Positions 9,751 to 19,697 of a stretch of 64,000 nucleotides of DNA are shown here, one piece after another. The notes under the pieces were generated by a model, which was not told the origin of the DNA, made no database searches, and saw nothing but the letters and a program-made list of their open reading frames with translations. Numbering within the stretch: the stretch's first letter is position 1; each line of letters opens with the position of its first letter. This stretch comes from Pristionchus mayeri (Eukaryota; Nematoda; Chromadorea; Rhabditida; Neodiplogasteridae): assembly GCA_036245805.1 (NCBI GenBank), contig BTRK01000006.1, forward strand, positions 47,051,257 to 47,115,256, read 5' to 3'. Both the position numbers and the translations under genes were made by a program.

Positions 9751-11630
9751 ATGGCTGCTCAAACAGATCAGGTATTTTCCCAATTCTTTAATCAGCCTGC
9801 AATTCATAAAATATGCATCCATAGGATCACTTCTCGCAACTGTCCAATGATTGCCTACTTTCAATTTTCTCGCTACTGGACAGGTTTGAAAAATATACAA
9901 TATATATTCGAAATTTATGGGATATGATTCTGGTAAGTTATGTAATGTTGGATTTTTGCAGAGACACTCTGAACGTACAAAAGGGTGTGAGTATGAGAAT
10001 GAATCAACTGGCTCACGAGGCGTGTAAGAAAGTGAAGTTTCAGGCGTTTAGGCTGATTCTAGTCAGGGTACGTATTTTTAATGCTGATTACGTAACCTAT
10101 GTTCATCGATTTAAATTCAGAATTGTTCCGGATATTCGGTGATGATCGATACAGCATCTGATACGCGCATTCTAACTCTTCTCTCTAAGAATAAGAAAGG
10201 ATGTCGGACTAAAGTTGAAGGAATTGGAGGAATCAAAAGAAAAACAACGGATCAACGTATCTACAGCCATAGTTCGGAATTCAAGAAACTATTGCACGTA
10301 AGCGTTTGCTAATCTTAAAGGAGGAGTAAACTCAAAATTCAATTTTTGAAGCTATCATATGCACGGCCTAGAGCTCCACAACGATAAGAAGCTCCGAAAT
10401 TTTCACATTGATATATCCATTCCGAACAGAGTTATAGCTAGTTGGCTGGAAGCAAGATTAGGGAAAGCTCAGGGAAGGGGGCGAGAGAGCACGCGACTTG
10501 AAGAGAGTGCGTCCCTGGGTGAAACATATTCCAACCGCGCGCCGCGTATGCATTTACTTTTCCTTTAATTCAGTATGGCAAATCATATCTCGCTTTCAGA
10601 ACACTTGCTCCGATTGTCGACCTTCCCTCCCAGCCAAGTTCTACAATCTCATCAAGAATTTCACCGAAGATTATTCGTTCTATTCGCTCGTTCTCGTTAA
10701 TGTATGTTCACTCTTAATTCTCAGCAAAATTGAGGAAAAGGCGGATTTGTTTCTATTAATGATGGTAGTTTCCGTTTTTAGATTCCCATTGACAACATGT
10801 TCATCGATCGAATCGGTGTAATACTTGGCAAAAAACTGAAGAACAGATGCTTAACACTCCACAAATCGCCGGTTAATGTATCAGTGGATAGGTAAGATAT
10901 GAGCAAATCTCTCCTTCTTTTCATTTGTGGACAATTTTACAGACTTTTCTCTGCATTGAATCTGAACGAAATCTTCATAGACGGTGAACTTTTCCCGTGG
11001 AGTTCCTTAGATGAGATGTTCATCACCAATTTCCACTCCTCATCACTCATAATTGAAACAGAGCTCAGTAACGCATACAAGGTAAGCATGCGTTATGATT
11101 GGGCATAAATGCTCAAATTTTCTTACAGATTCTCAGATTCTCCATTACATCAGACATAGAGCTCATTCTTAATCGTTTCGATCTTCTGGATTTCCCAGGA
11201 CTTGTTGTCAAGCCGAAAGAAATATTAAAAGCGTTTAAAGTATGTATTTTCGCTGTAAGATGCAATCAAACTATTTATTTCACTAAACGAACATTCTAGA
11301 TTAAAGTCTCATCTTCGCGTAATCGTTTTAAATGTTGGAAGATGTCTTGCGATTCGAACATTTTCGACATGTCGACACTTGATCCTGACGTAAGGCAACA
11401 TATATTATTTATTAAATGTCAGGAGAACAGAACATCGAAACATAATTATCTATTTTATCTGTTACTTTCAGCTCATCATATCACAGAAGAGAGAAGATTC
11501 AGCACCTGGTTCGCACAATTATTGGCAGTTCGATTACTTGGATGGGATCGTTGTCGTATCTGCGTGTCTCGAAGACCGTTATGAGCCATATTGTGTGGAG
11601 GTAAATTACATCCCCACGCGTTTACTGTAA
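9751..11630 (+). CDS. F-box protein (paralogue A), ten exons
   Basis: Model exons are 9751-9771, 9825-9883, 9962-10067, 10121-10297, 10600-10701, 10782-10891, 10943-11081, 11129-11239, 11300-11389 and 11472-11630. All junctions are GT-AG and in phase, giving 357 aa. Exon 1 encodes MAAQTDQ. Exon 2 encodes the F-box core (LSNDCLLSIFSLLDR), and exon 3 the rest of the F-box (helices with SxRMNxLxxEACKK and a FRLIL end). The C-terminal 270 residues are a conserved but unnamed nematode substrate-binding region shared with paralogue B. F-box proteins bind Skp1 and recruit targets to SCF ubiquitin ligases in cytosol or nucleus; the substrate is unknown. Intron 4 (302 nt) contains an R2 repeat (10432-10563). 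Paralogue B has six conserved later exons of matching length, which supports the model. Exon 3 has drifted (DTLNVQKGVS versus ETLSELKCVS), so this F-box may bind Skp1 less well. Confidence 0.85.
10432..10563 (+). repeat. Interspersed repeat family R2, copy 1
   Basis: It shares GAGAGAGCACGCGACTTGAAG and GAAACATATTCCAACC with copies at 56568-56690 (inverted), 59852-59966 and 60078-60195. It lies inside intron 4 of the F-box gene. The CTTCAAGTCGCGTGCTCTCTC core resembles one arm of the R1 foldbacks. Confidence 0.75.
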
Positions 11631-11771
11631 AAGCATTCGTTTTCCTCTTTTCTTGTATGAATTCACATTTGCTCGTATAAATCGTATAAACATGCTTCTC
11701 TCTTTTCTAACCAAATACCTATATATCGTTTGCTCTTATTTAAGCTGTTTTGACGAAATTAGCTCGAATAG

Positions 11772-11882
11772 CTAATTGGACGACAGCATCAACACATTGT
11801 CCTTCTTCTCATCGGCGAAGAGATAGTAGAAGAGACTGTTGAAGGATGTGATGATTCTAGACAGGGCCATGTATTAGAGGAT
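11772..11882 (-). pseudogene. Remnant (last exon only) of the multi-pass membrane protein
   Basis: The 111-nt exon is equal in length to the last exon of the intact copy (19698-19808), with the same LFADEKKDN...LML end and stop. An in-frame TAA replaces the TTC TAC codons near its start (11872-11880). Eight bases upstream, a TIR element begins at 11892. In the intact paralogue the intron continues at the same point, so the transposon split the relic. Confidence 0.8.
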
Positions 11883-12235
11883 CTGAGAATATGACGGCGG
11901 TCGCGTAAGAATCGAGCAAGGTTTGGCACAGCGATTTTTCGAAAACTTGAAGGAAGGGGCTCTCGAGGGTGCCGATCATCGTGGTCAACTTCATTTTGCA
12001 CGAACTCGATCGGTTGAGCCAGGCTGCATGTAGGCTCCTCGTACATTTCTGTTAATAACTCCGAAACCGATTGAGATATCACCTTGAAATTTGTACAGGG
12101 GTACAATGAGAGTGCCACGACTCCGACAAAACACAATTTGAATATTTAAATTTATGCTAAATATAGGAAAAATAGGTTTTCGAATATAAGGCAAAATCTA
12201 ACGAGAAATGACGAGAATTGCATGAAATTATGCGC

Positions 12236-12565
12236 CTTATACAGGGGATCATTTTTCGTATACAGGGTATGGTGTTTGACCTCGTCGTTTTTCTGCTACG
12301 AATTATTTTCTTCCCCATTTATCGCCTCTACACCGCAAATTGAACGAATGAGAATATGTTTCACTGTCAGATATACTCTTCATGACACTATCATCGCAAT
12401 AATTAAATCTGCGAGTTTATTTGACAGTGAAACACATTCTTATTCGTATATTGTGTGATTAATTCACGTTGTAGAGGCGATAAATGGGGAAGAAAATAAT
12501 TCGTAGCAGAACAAACGACGAGGTCAAACACCAAACCCTGTATACGAAAAATGATCCCCTGGATA
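12236..12565. mobile_element. Palindromic MITE (about 330 bp)
   Basis: The left arm (ACAGGGGATCATTTTTCG ... CCCCATTTATCGCC) is repeated in inverse orientation as GGCGATAAATGGGG ... ATGATCCCCT, with the centre near 12400. The arms are about 150 bp each, with TTTGACAGTG/CACTGTCA close to the centre. No coding capacity. Confidence 0.85.
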
Positions 12566-12842
12566 ATATATATATTTATGCTATTTCTTTTGCGAAATAA
12601 CGTGATACAAAATGAAGAATGGAACATTGTTTAATTACGATTAAAATGACGAATAACTGGATAATACGGGAAGGTAAACTACTCAGGGGAACTGGTTTGA
12701 TTCTCATTGTTCACTAAAAGCCTTGCCGCTCTTGGAAAGAAACTGTGATGTCTATAGTTGAAGTTCGATCCAGGGTTGTTGAAGTTCATGCCGTTTCGAG
12801 TGTAGTAAATTTTAAAATAATGGGGTTTTTCGGTTGGAAATA

Positions 12843-13734
12843 TTAGGTTGTCTCAAAAGTTTCTGACTATTTTCATTTTCGAACATACTGACTTCCCCGT
12901 GCTTCGGAATCTACCAATCATCTAATGGTTTTCAACAGTTGATGTGGCCTTGGGAACCCTTTAAAACGATTGTTACTGTGGGCCAATTCAATCACTAAGG
13001 ATAGCACTGTTCACAGCTAAATTCGACATTGGTTGAAATTAATCTCAGTTTTGAATCGGTTTTAATTATTGTGAGAGCGCTGACATCGGCTAAACAAAAG
13101 CATTGTTTTAAAGGGTGATGAATGTGCTTATTAAATTTATTAATGCCAAAGGATTGCCCTCAAATGCATACTTGATAATGGCTATCAATCCCAATCCTGC
13201 ACCAATTACAATTTTCCGAATATACATTTGCTGGTATTTTGCAAGTACGAATCGATCAGCAACCATCATTTGTTTATCACTCAGAAGTGCCCTTCCGTAC
13301 TAGTACACGGTTACATTTTGGAGGATGTTCATACATCTGCTAAGAAATAGGATGTTTCGAAATATTTCTTTAGGGATATGATTGCTGAAAACTGCACTTT
13401 TGGCCGTTTACCGTTTCTCAAGCATATTCCTGTTATTTCATCATTATCTGAACAAGCAAGTCTTATTCCACCACTGATTATGTGGGCTAATTGGGTAGGC
13501 CACAGATATTCGAGGGCCAGTGTTCATTCGAAAACACTAAAAAGTCACGATTTTTGCATGTTTTTACCTAGAAGTGCTTTTCTTGGGCGAACTACGAGCA
13601 ATGTTTGATTCAAATATATTTTTGTAGTCTACTACCCTGTCCTTAACTACAACCATTACGGAATGGCAAGGAGTCTAAATGCACCAAGAGAAACTTCGAA
13701 AAACAAATAGTCAGAAACTTTTGAGACAACCTAA
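12843..13734. mobile_element. Degenerate Tc1/mariner-type transposon (892 bp)
   Basis: There are 27-bp terminal inverted repeats beginning TTAGGTTGTCTCAAAAG and ending with the complement, flanked by TA on each side (12841-12842, 13735-13736). TA duplication and this TIR type are characteristic of mariner-like elements. The interior shows only broken open frames (such as 13115-13303 and 13378-13608) with no recognisable DDE triad. Non-autonomous. Confidence 0.85.
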
Positions 13735-13787
13735 TACTATATTTGCCTCTAAGAAGATTATTGGCTACTCTCATATCGATCGCCATT

Positions 13788-14645
13788 CTACGCTTCTCCA
13801 GGGACTAGTTTCTTATTGCGATCGAAAGCGGAGGGCATGTTTTCCCAAGTGTGATTAAAACAGCGCATAAATAAACGTCTTGTGAAGTAGTTCTGTACTT
13901 TTTCAAGTTCTTTTTTATCCTTATTTTGGTATGGGCTGAAAACGGAAGAAGCGCTTTCTAAAATAGGTCTAATGTACATTGAGAACGTTTTAAGGAGTAC
14001 CTCTACATTTTTGGTTCGCAATGCTCTAAGGATAGTGTGCTTGGGGTGGGATACTCTATCAAAAGCTTTTGCAAAATCAAAGTAGATAACGTCAACTGGT
14101 TTCCCATCACTAATTGCGGTTGTCCAGTGTTCTAGGACCTCAAGCATTTGGAGCTCTCGCGATCGTTTCTTACGGAATCCGTACTGCTCATCGGGGAAAA
14201 TTTGTAATTGTTCACAATGGGTGATAATGGATTTGCACAAAATGCGCTCAAAAACTCGGCAGAAGAGAGATGTAATTGAGATTGGCCTGTAGTTTAAGGG
14301 ATTGGAGAAAGGAGGCGATTTCTTAACAGGGGTTACTATTGAATGTCGCCAATGGGAGGGGACCGTTCCAGATTGGTAGGAGTTCCTAAAAATGATTTCA
14401 AGTGCTTCGGAAATGGGTACGGCAATTCGTTTTATGAAGGTGAGGTCAATGTTCTCAGGGGTTTTACAGGAGGAACGTTTCCATTTTTCGATAAGGGAGC
14501 AAATTTCGTGTCTAAGAAATTGGGGTTCTTCGTAATTACCGAGCTGAAGGAGGCCTCGACTATTTGGCAGCTTTCCATGGATAAGGCGCAACTTTTCAAG
14601 CAATTCTTTTAGTTTTTGAATTATATTCCAGAACCTATTTTTCAT
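13788..14645 (-). pseudogene. Non-LTR retrotransposon reverse transcriptase fragment, internally deleted but open
   Basis: A 285-residue open frame contains finger and palm motifs: NYRPISITS at about residues 117-125, QYGFRKKRS at about 154-162 and the first catalytic Asp in YFDFAKAFDRVSH at about 187-199. It then jumps directly to a post-RT segment (YIRPILES...VFSPY, LEKVQNYFTRRLF). The second catalytic motif (YADD) and thumb are missing, so it cannot be active. The deletion kept the frame. It is unlike the LINE at 37.2 kb and so belongs to a second family. It lies within the 11.9-14.9 kb foldback element. Confidence 0.85.
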
Positions 14646-15205
14646 ATATTTAGCATGAATTTAAATATTCAAATTTCGTTTTGTCGGATTCATGGCAGAC
14701 TCATTTTACCTCTATACAAATATGAAGGTGATATCTGAATCGGTTTCGGAGTTATTAACAAAAATGTACATAAAGCCTGCATGTAGCCTGTCTCAACCGA
14801 TCGAGTTTGTGCAAAATGAAGTTGACCGCGATGATCGGCACCCTCGAGAACCCCTTTCTTAAAATTTTCGAAAAATCACTGTGCCAGCTCTTTCATGTCG
14901 TTGTTCGATTCTTACACGACCGCCGTCATATGAATTACAATGGTGCCAGCAGAAAAGAATGACATTTGGGCAAATCTTCTCCTCAATTGTCGAGTCAATT
15001 GTTGAAACCGCACTTCCTCACCACGTTGCAGTTTTTAGAAGCGATGGTTTTTTTGTGAACTCAAGTATTATTCGAATAAATTTACCCTCTGGGCAAGATT
15101 CCACGTAGGGCGTATCCGAGCTTACGATTGTTGGGATGCTTCCGATCTCTCCATCTATTGACGCCAGCTCATCCAGTATTCTCGCATAGTCAGTCTTTCG
15201 TTACA

Positions 15206-18200
15206 ATGGCTGCTCACTCTGATCAGGTGTGTTTCCAATATTTTATGCACGTTTATTCATAAACTGGTTCGCGGGGTTGTGTGATAAGGATAAATGTTGT
15301 CCACGACTGGTGAGAGCCTGCTTAAAACGTTGTAAAAGGCTCGGATCGCCCTCGGCCTCACGAGCCTTTCACAACGTTCACGCTGCGGGGAGTGAGAGCA
15401 TGGTTTGGAAGCATTTTTGAATAAATTCCGCACGGAATGTCAGTCAATCACGTTTGGTACCAGTTTTATGCATGAAAATATAATTGTAAGCGACTGGTGA
15501 GAGCCTGCGCTGCAGCGCTATATCTGAAATTGTTGATAACTGAACGCTGTTTACGGTATTATCCCGAATTGTCAATTTAATTTCATAAAATTGCATTTGG
15601 GAAACAATTTCCTGGAAATGTAATTTTGTAATATGTTTCAATAGAAGATGGATAATGGGAAAAGATCATATGTATATCTTTCTTTTGGAAATGCCATCTC
15701 GTAAATTTTGTTCTGAAAATGAAATTTCTGGAAATGTTCCTCCAATTCGTAATCGCTTTAGGAAAACTTGACAAGCGTTTCCAAAACAGCAACTAAGCCT
15801 TGATGCTGCTCAGTCACAGCAGTGAGGTGCTACCGTACCCACCGCTATAGCAAATCTTACTACCGTAGTTACCTCATCCGAAGGCAGCAACAACCAAAAC
15901 AGCTGCTGCCTTCGTAAACCACGACGAATACCACTCCTACCGCCAAAATAAACGCTATATTAAACCATGAAACTGCAGCCATCGTGATAGTGTCATTGGA
16001 TATACAATACTCCTCACAAGAACTAAAAAAACGAAGATTCTTACAGATTCCTTGCAAATTCGGAGGTAAAATTTCCAATAAAAAATTTACGAGATGGCAG
16101 TTTCTCAAAAGAAATTATCCAGAATTGCATATTCCAAGATCAATATTCCAAGTCATTTATTCCCACCCGAGCATTTCTGATTGGTCCCCTTTCACAAAGG
16201 GCGTTCTCAGTCCTTTGTTTACGAGAAAATAGTTTTTAGAATGAAATTGATGAAACATATTTGACAGATCGGGATAATACCCTGTTTACCTAGAGAAATT
16301 AATCTCGGGGTATTAGCGATACTAATATTTATTTCCGAAAAAAACGTGAATTACGTAAAATTGAATAGTGAGGATGTAAGGACAAAATTAAAAGTAGAGG
16401 CCACGGGAGTTAGAATGGTGATCCAGGACCGGAGTTTGGGCGACCACTTTGAAGCGATTTATGGCCAAAACTGCGATTATTGCATCATGTTGCATAATGA
16501 TGATGTAATACCAAATTTTGAAAGAGGTCACTCTCGGGAGTCGAATAGTCAAGGTCCGAGGTCTGGGTGATGCCTGGGAGCGAGGATATTGCATTATTGC
16601 ATCATCATTACGTAATGATGATGAAATCGGTGATGCAGTAGAAAGATCCCGTCGAGGGGAGTTGTATGGTACCTTACTTGTAGGTGTACGATGAGTTTGA
16701 AGCGAGTTATGAAGAAAATAAAGATATTGCGTAGTGATGATGCAATATGACGTCATGATGACGCAATCATTATCGATTTTAAAAGAGCTCGCCGAGGGAG
16801 TCGCATGGTACCTCAGTTGTAGGTCTACGATGAGTTTGAAGCGAGTTATGAGCGAAAAACGGAGAGCGTGACAGACAAACACACACACCCACACACAGAC
16901 GAACGGACAGACACATCTTGTCTTTTTTCTACATAGTAATTATCAAGCTTCAGGAGCTCTCGTTACTTCCCGATGATTGTATCCTCACTATCTTATCTAA
17001 GCTAGACAGGTTTGAATTTTTTCCATGCGTTACCCCCCCCCCGGAAATATGTATAGTGCTTTCCAGATATATGTTGTTATTAGGCGATACTTGCAGGGAA
17101 ACTTTGAGCGAGTTGAAATGTGTGAGTAGGAGAATGAATGGATTGGTATACGAGGCAAGCAAGAGAGTGAAGTGGCCAGCTTTTCGGCTGATTCTCGTCA
17201 GGGTACGTATTTTTCATTCTGATTTGGTAACCGTTCATCGATTGAAATTCAGAATTGTTCCGGATTTTCTGTAATGATCGATACAGCATCTGATACGCGC
17301 ATTCGAACTCTTCAATCTAAGAATAAGAAAGGATGTCGGACGAAAGTTGAAGGGATTGGAAGAGTTAAAAGAGCGGCACTGGATCACCGTATCTATCATA
17401 GCAGTTCGGAATTCAAGAAACTATCACAAGTAAGATTTTGTTCATCTTAATCAGAATCGAAAATCATGTAACTTTTCAGAACACTTGCCCCGATTGTCGA
17501 CCTTCCCTCCCTGCCAAATTCTACATCATCAAGAGATTCACTGAAGACTACTCGTTTTATTCGCTCGTTCTCGTAAATGTAAGTACATTAATCATTCTTC
17601 TAAACGCGATGCTGAAAATTGGAAATTTGCATTAATGTCAGCCTTCGCCCTTTAAAAAAGGGTTACCATGAAACATAATCATGGACTCTCACAACGATTG
17701 TACTGCATGCTAAGTACTGTACGGTGGTATTCCCTAATTCTGCGCAACGCACTATTTGCGTAATGCGACTATATCCTTATGTAAATTACATTAAACTCGA
17801 TCTCACAATCCATATTTTCACATTAAAAATCCATTAAACTCAATAACAACGAAGAAAACCGATGATAAGCAACGTGGTGTAATGCAGCGTGCATTTCGAA
17901 ATTCCGTCTTTTCCTAATCCAGCTGCATTTTTCTCAATCAATGGCTTGAATGGCTACAGTATTTTCAATTTGCCTGCATTTTCAATGAACTTTAGAAATT
18001 AATTTTGCAACTTGTAGACATTTATTTAACATGAAACCAAGTGATTTCTGATCGGAAAAGCGCCCTCTATAACCCCATGGTGCCAGTTTGTTGTTCGCGA
18101 GACTCGTGGGAACCCTTTTTTAAGATTCCCATTGACAACATGTTCATCGGCGAAATTTCTGCTATTCATCGCAAGATGATTGAAAATCGATGCTTATCGC

Positions 18201-19043
18201 TCTTCAACTCACCGCTCCATGTGTCCGTGGACAGGTAAGCTATGATCAAATTTCTCCATCTTTTCATTTATGCACATATTTGTAGACTGCTCTCTTCATT
18301 GAATCTGAACGAACTTTTCATAGACGGAGAATCATTTCCGTGGAGTTCTCTCGATGAAAATTTCATCACCAATTTCCCCTCCTCAAAACTATTAATTAAC
18401 ACATATCCGAATTGTGAATACCAGGTGAGTAATCATTATGATTGGTGAAAGTAATTGTACATATATTCTTTCAGATTTATAGATTCAGAATGACACCCGG
18501 CATCGAGCGAATTCTGAATCGATTCGACCTGCTGGAGTTCCCGGGCCTAGTAGTCAAGCCTGAACAAATATTAAAAGCACTAAAAGTTAGTTCTTATCTG
18601 TATTATTCTGATAATATTCCTCATTATTCTAATACCAAGTGGGGCATGCTGTTTTGCAAGAACAAAATGTATTTAAAATTTTTAAAAAAATTTCCCAAAA
18701 TGATTTTTTTTAGATGAAACTCGCATCAACACCCATTAGTTTCAAAGGCTGGAAAATCTCTTGCGATTCGAACATGGCCGACATGTCGAGACTTGGTCCT
18801 GAGGTGAGATTCCAAATTTTATTTATTAAATATTAGTAGAACAGAAGGATGGAAGCACCATATTCTAACAGTTTAGTTCAGTTCACCATTACTAAGAAGA
18901 GCGAGGATGCTGCTCCTGATTCGCTCAATTTTTGGCAGTTCGATTACATTGATGGGAAATTGGATATTTCGTTGTATAACGACTACCCGTTGTACGAACC
19001 ATATTGCATGGACATCGAATACATGCCTAAGAATTCACTTTAA
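15206..19043 (+). CDS. F-box protein (paralogue B), ten exons
   Basis: Model exons are 15206-15226, 16954-17009, 17097-17202, 17253-17429, 17480-17578, 18125-18234, 18286-18424, 18475-18585, 18714-18803 and 18882-19043, giving 356 aa with all phases consistent. Exon 1 encodes MAAHSDQ. Exons 2-3 encode a canonical F-box (LPDDCILTILSKLDR, ELKCVSRRMNGLVYEA). A conserved unnamed C-terminal region follows, ending EPYCMDIEYM. It probably acts as an SCF ubiquitin-ligase adaptor with unknown substrate. Intron 1 is unusually long (1.7 kb) and full of repeats, so a nearer alternative first exon is possible. Intron 5 (546 nt) appears to contain an insertion relative to paralogue A, whose equivalent intron is 80 nt. 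tRNA-Glu and the membrane-protein gene follow immediately downstream. Confidence 0.85.
15325..15385. repeat. Short hairpin with about 20-bp arms
   Basis: AACGTTGTAAAAGGCTCG and CGAGCCTTTCACAACGTT flank a roughly 17-base loop, with one mismatch. The neighbouring word CGACTGGTGAGAGCCTGC occurs at both 15304-15321 and 15489-15506, so this may be part of a repeat. It lies in intron 1 of F-box paralogue B. The size is compatible with a small-RNA hairpin, but no other evidence supports one. Confidence 0.5.
15590..16150. repeat. Probable diverged foldback element
   Basis: GCCATCTCGTAAATTTTG at about 15698-15715 has its complement AAAATTTACGAGATGGC at about 16083-16099, with weaker inverted similarity on both sides (GAAATTTCTGG / CCAGAAATT). 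It encloses a small open frame (15869-15985). Boundaries are uncertain. Confidence 0.45.
15869..15985 (-). CDS. Possible small membrane or secreted peptide exon
   Basis: An ATG at 15985 opens a 38-codon frame with a hydrophobic core (IAFILAVGVVFVVVY), then a Cys-rich end (CFGCCCL). It runs to a possible splice donor (ATGAG|GTAACT) at about 15869. The Cys codons lie in a perfect hairpin (GAAGGCAGCAGC / GCTGCTGCCTTC), so this could be a chance product of a palindrome inside a foldback. No downstream exon was identified. Confidence 0.25.
   Translation of the reverse strand, partial: TMAAVSWFNIAFILAVGVVFVVVYEGSSCFGCCCLRMR
16430..16900. repeat. Degenerate tandem repeat (units of about 130 bp)
   Basis: The words CTACGATGAGTTTGAAGCGAG, GGGAGTCG and TGATGATGCAAT recur three to four times (for example 16687-16712 and 16827-16852). 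The run ends in a CA-rich tract with GACGAACGGACAGACACA at 16899-16915. It lies in intron 1 of F-box paralogue B, immediately before exon 2. Confidence 0.6.
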
Positions 19044-19398
19044 ATATTATTTGCTTTCCTTTCCTCGTGTGTTACATTTTCTCCTACAAATCGTGCATAC
19101 TTACTTCCTTCTTTTCCACACAAAAGCCTTTATCTTTGCATGTAATTCTCTTATTCAAACAACTTTTTTCCCACGATGATGTTTCGATACAAATAAAGCA
19201 GTTCAGATTGATTGATTCTAACTCAGCGCTAACCGACACGAAATATTGATGATGTTACGAGCGGAACATTTTAATTAAGAATTTCCCTCGTGCGTTTTTG
19301 CTTAATATTTGCGAAATCGATTTGATTTATAAAACGTTCTCCGCAATGGAAGAGAAAATAAATTCGGATACGACAATTCAAAATATGCAAAAACTTTA

Positions 19399-19470
19399 TT
19401 CCGATGCCGGGAATCGAACCCGGGCCTTGCGGGTGAGAGCCGCAAATCATAACCACTAGACTACATCGGA
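19399..19470 (-). tRNA. tRNA-Glu (anticodon CTC)
   Basis: It is base-for-base the same mature sequence as the tRNA at 5447-5518, with acceptor TCCGATG/CATCGGA, anticodon loop CTCTCAC and box B GGTTCGATTCC. The flanks are also duplicated. It lies between F-box paralogue B and the membrane-protein gene. Confidence 0.95.
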
Positions 19471-19697
19471 GGATGAGGGGTTGTTATTGACAGACGCTAC
19501 TTTAGTTTCTTTTGCGTCCGTTTTTTCAAGTTGCTCAGCCGTCTCACAAGCGAGCGTACTCCGCTACTTTGATCTTTTACGTGATGTGTGTTTTACAACC
19601 GGGTAGCCTTTATCTGTCCCATGTTTCCCTCAATATTATAGACAATACGTGTCGACAGTACACAAATCAAGCAGTTGAGATTAACGTGATCTACTAG

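Larger units (their letters stand above)
11892..14928. mobile_element. Foldback DNA element with about 270-bp terminal inverted repeats and TA target duplication, hosting nested insertions
   Basis: The left end TGACGGCGGTCGCG and right end CGACCGCCGTCA are complementary. The inverted similarity continues for about 270 bases (11892-12165 against 14655-14928, for example GCACCCTCGAG and CGATCGGTTGAG on opposite strands). TA flanks both ends (11890-11891 and 14929-14930). The outside joins GAGAA-TA-TGAAT, which is exactly the uninterrupted sequence at 19813-19823 in the paralogous intron, so that site is the empty site. No transposase of its own was seen. Inside are a palindromic element (12236-12565), a mariner remnant (12843-13734) and a LINE fragment (13788-14645). 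Confidence 0.85.

Noticed and set aside
15869..16108. 79-codon minus-strand frame as a full gene
   Set aside because: The part upstream of the ATG at 15985 lies in a foldback arm; only the 38-codon part is kept, as a low-confidence exon.
5447..19470. Operon-like co-transcription of F-box, tRNA and membrane gene
   Set aside because: The genes lie on opposite strands, and tRNA-Glu uses an internal Pol III promoter. The association is explained by segmental duplication.
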